From: Candidatus Magnetobacterium casense
GTDB taxonomy: Bacteria; Nitrospirota; Thermodesulfovibrionia; Thermodesulfovibrionales; Magnetobacteriaceae
Assembly: GCF_000714715.1 (NCBI RefSeq)
Contig: NZ_JMFO01000007.1
Span: 1-64,000, forward strand
DNA length: 64,000 bases
Direction: 5' to 3'
Below the pieces are notes generated by a model. That model worked only from the letters and a program-made list of their open reading frames with translations, did not search any database and was not told the origin of the DNA. A program made the translations under genes and the position numbers. Within the stretch, counting starts at the first letter, position 1. Each line of letters starts with the position of its first letter. Positions 63,874 through 64,000 of this stretch are shown piece by piece.

Positions 63874-64000
63874 ATCAAAAGCTCCTTATGCCTACTTTTT
63901 TAGCAGCCCCTATGTGCTTAAGAAACACCTCAACATACTTCATATTATTTTAATTTATCGGTTAATTAAAAGTAAATCTTTATCTAAATACCCATAACCC
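63874..64000. other. Right-edge intergenic sequence
   Basis: AT-rich upstream region of the GspE-type gene. I see no gene or convincing promoter before the window ends. Confidence 0.5.

Overview
The window looks like a chromosomal segment of a Gram-negative bacterium with an outer membrane: it carries a complete tolQ-tolR-tolA-tolB-pal-cpoB cluster, a large periplasmic alpha-2-macroglobulin, and type IV pilus/type II secretion ATPases. Base composition of the housekeeping genes is near 50% G+C, with clearly AT-rich accessory islands. Gene content (three PilB/GspE-type ATPases, one of them with stacked MshEN modules, ffs-dnaX-ybaB-recR, serA-purA, BchE-like radical SAM protein, single-cluster ferredoxin) would fit Nitrospirota or a deltaproteobacterial-type lineage; this is an inference, since no rRNA lies in the window.

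Layout. 1-0.6 kb: left edge cuts an ISAzo13-type transposase that abuts a truncated small gene. 0.8-6.6 kb: giant alpha-2-macroglobulin. 6.8-8.4 kb: AT-rich ParA operon with a novel-looking partner. 8.5-12.5 kb: rsmD, a YbjN protein, a TerD-trypsin-zinc-ribbon fusion, a metallo-beta-lactamase-fold hydrolase, an MNT/HicB pair and a ferredoxin, all on the minus strand. 12.8-15 kb: Cu(I) ATPase. 15.2-19.6 kb: Uma2-type nuclease, a single-chain type IIG-like restriction-modification enzyme and a small membrane protein. 19.7-21.2 kb: pstB-phoU. 21.3-24.5 kb: SRP RNA, dnaX, ybaB, recR. 24.6-28.4 kb: asd, pilB/gspE, pilC/gspF. 28.7-30.9 kb: hpt, queD, pmbA. 31.2-32.6 kb: rpoD. 33-34.1 kb: small accessory genes including a broken DUF2335 gene. 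34.2-38.5 kb: ylxR-infB-DUF503-rbfA-nrnA translation operon. 38.7-44.4 kb: HD hydrolase and the Tol-Pal operon. 44.5-48.6 kb: B12-type radical SAM protein, a cNMP-binding regulator and a solitary TnpB. 49-51.9 kb: serA-purA. 52-57.4 kb: sigma-54 activator, fadD, histidine kinase, receiver protein and a frameshifted PIN gene. 57.6-63.9 kb: two further secretion ATPases flanking prs and tRNA-Gln.

Two dispersed non-coding repeat families run through the window. One is G/C-rich, usually sits at gene 3' ends, and places a purine tract against the stop codon on the sense strand. The other is a roughly 110-bp element, marked by TTTAAGCCA and TGCTTAAGC blocks, that occurs at least three times. Several genes have a good -10 box only 5-8 nt before the start codon and no Shine-Dalgarno sequence, suggesting leaderless mRNAs. 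The most unusual protein-level finding is the TerD-trypsin-zinc-ribbon fusion with its YbjN partner; the four-fold MshEN ATPase and the mosaic restriction-modification enzyme follow.
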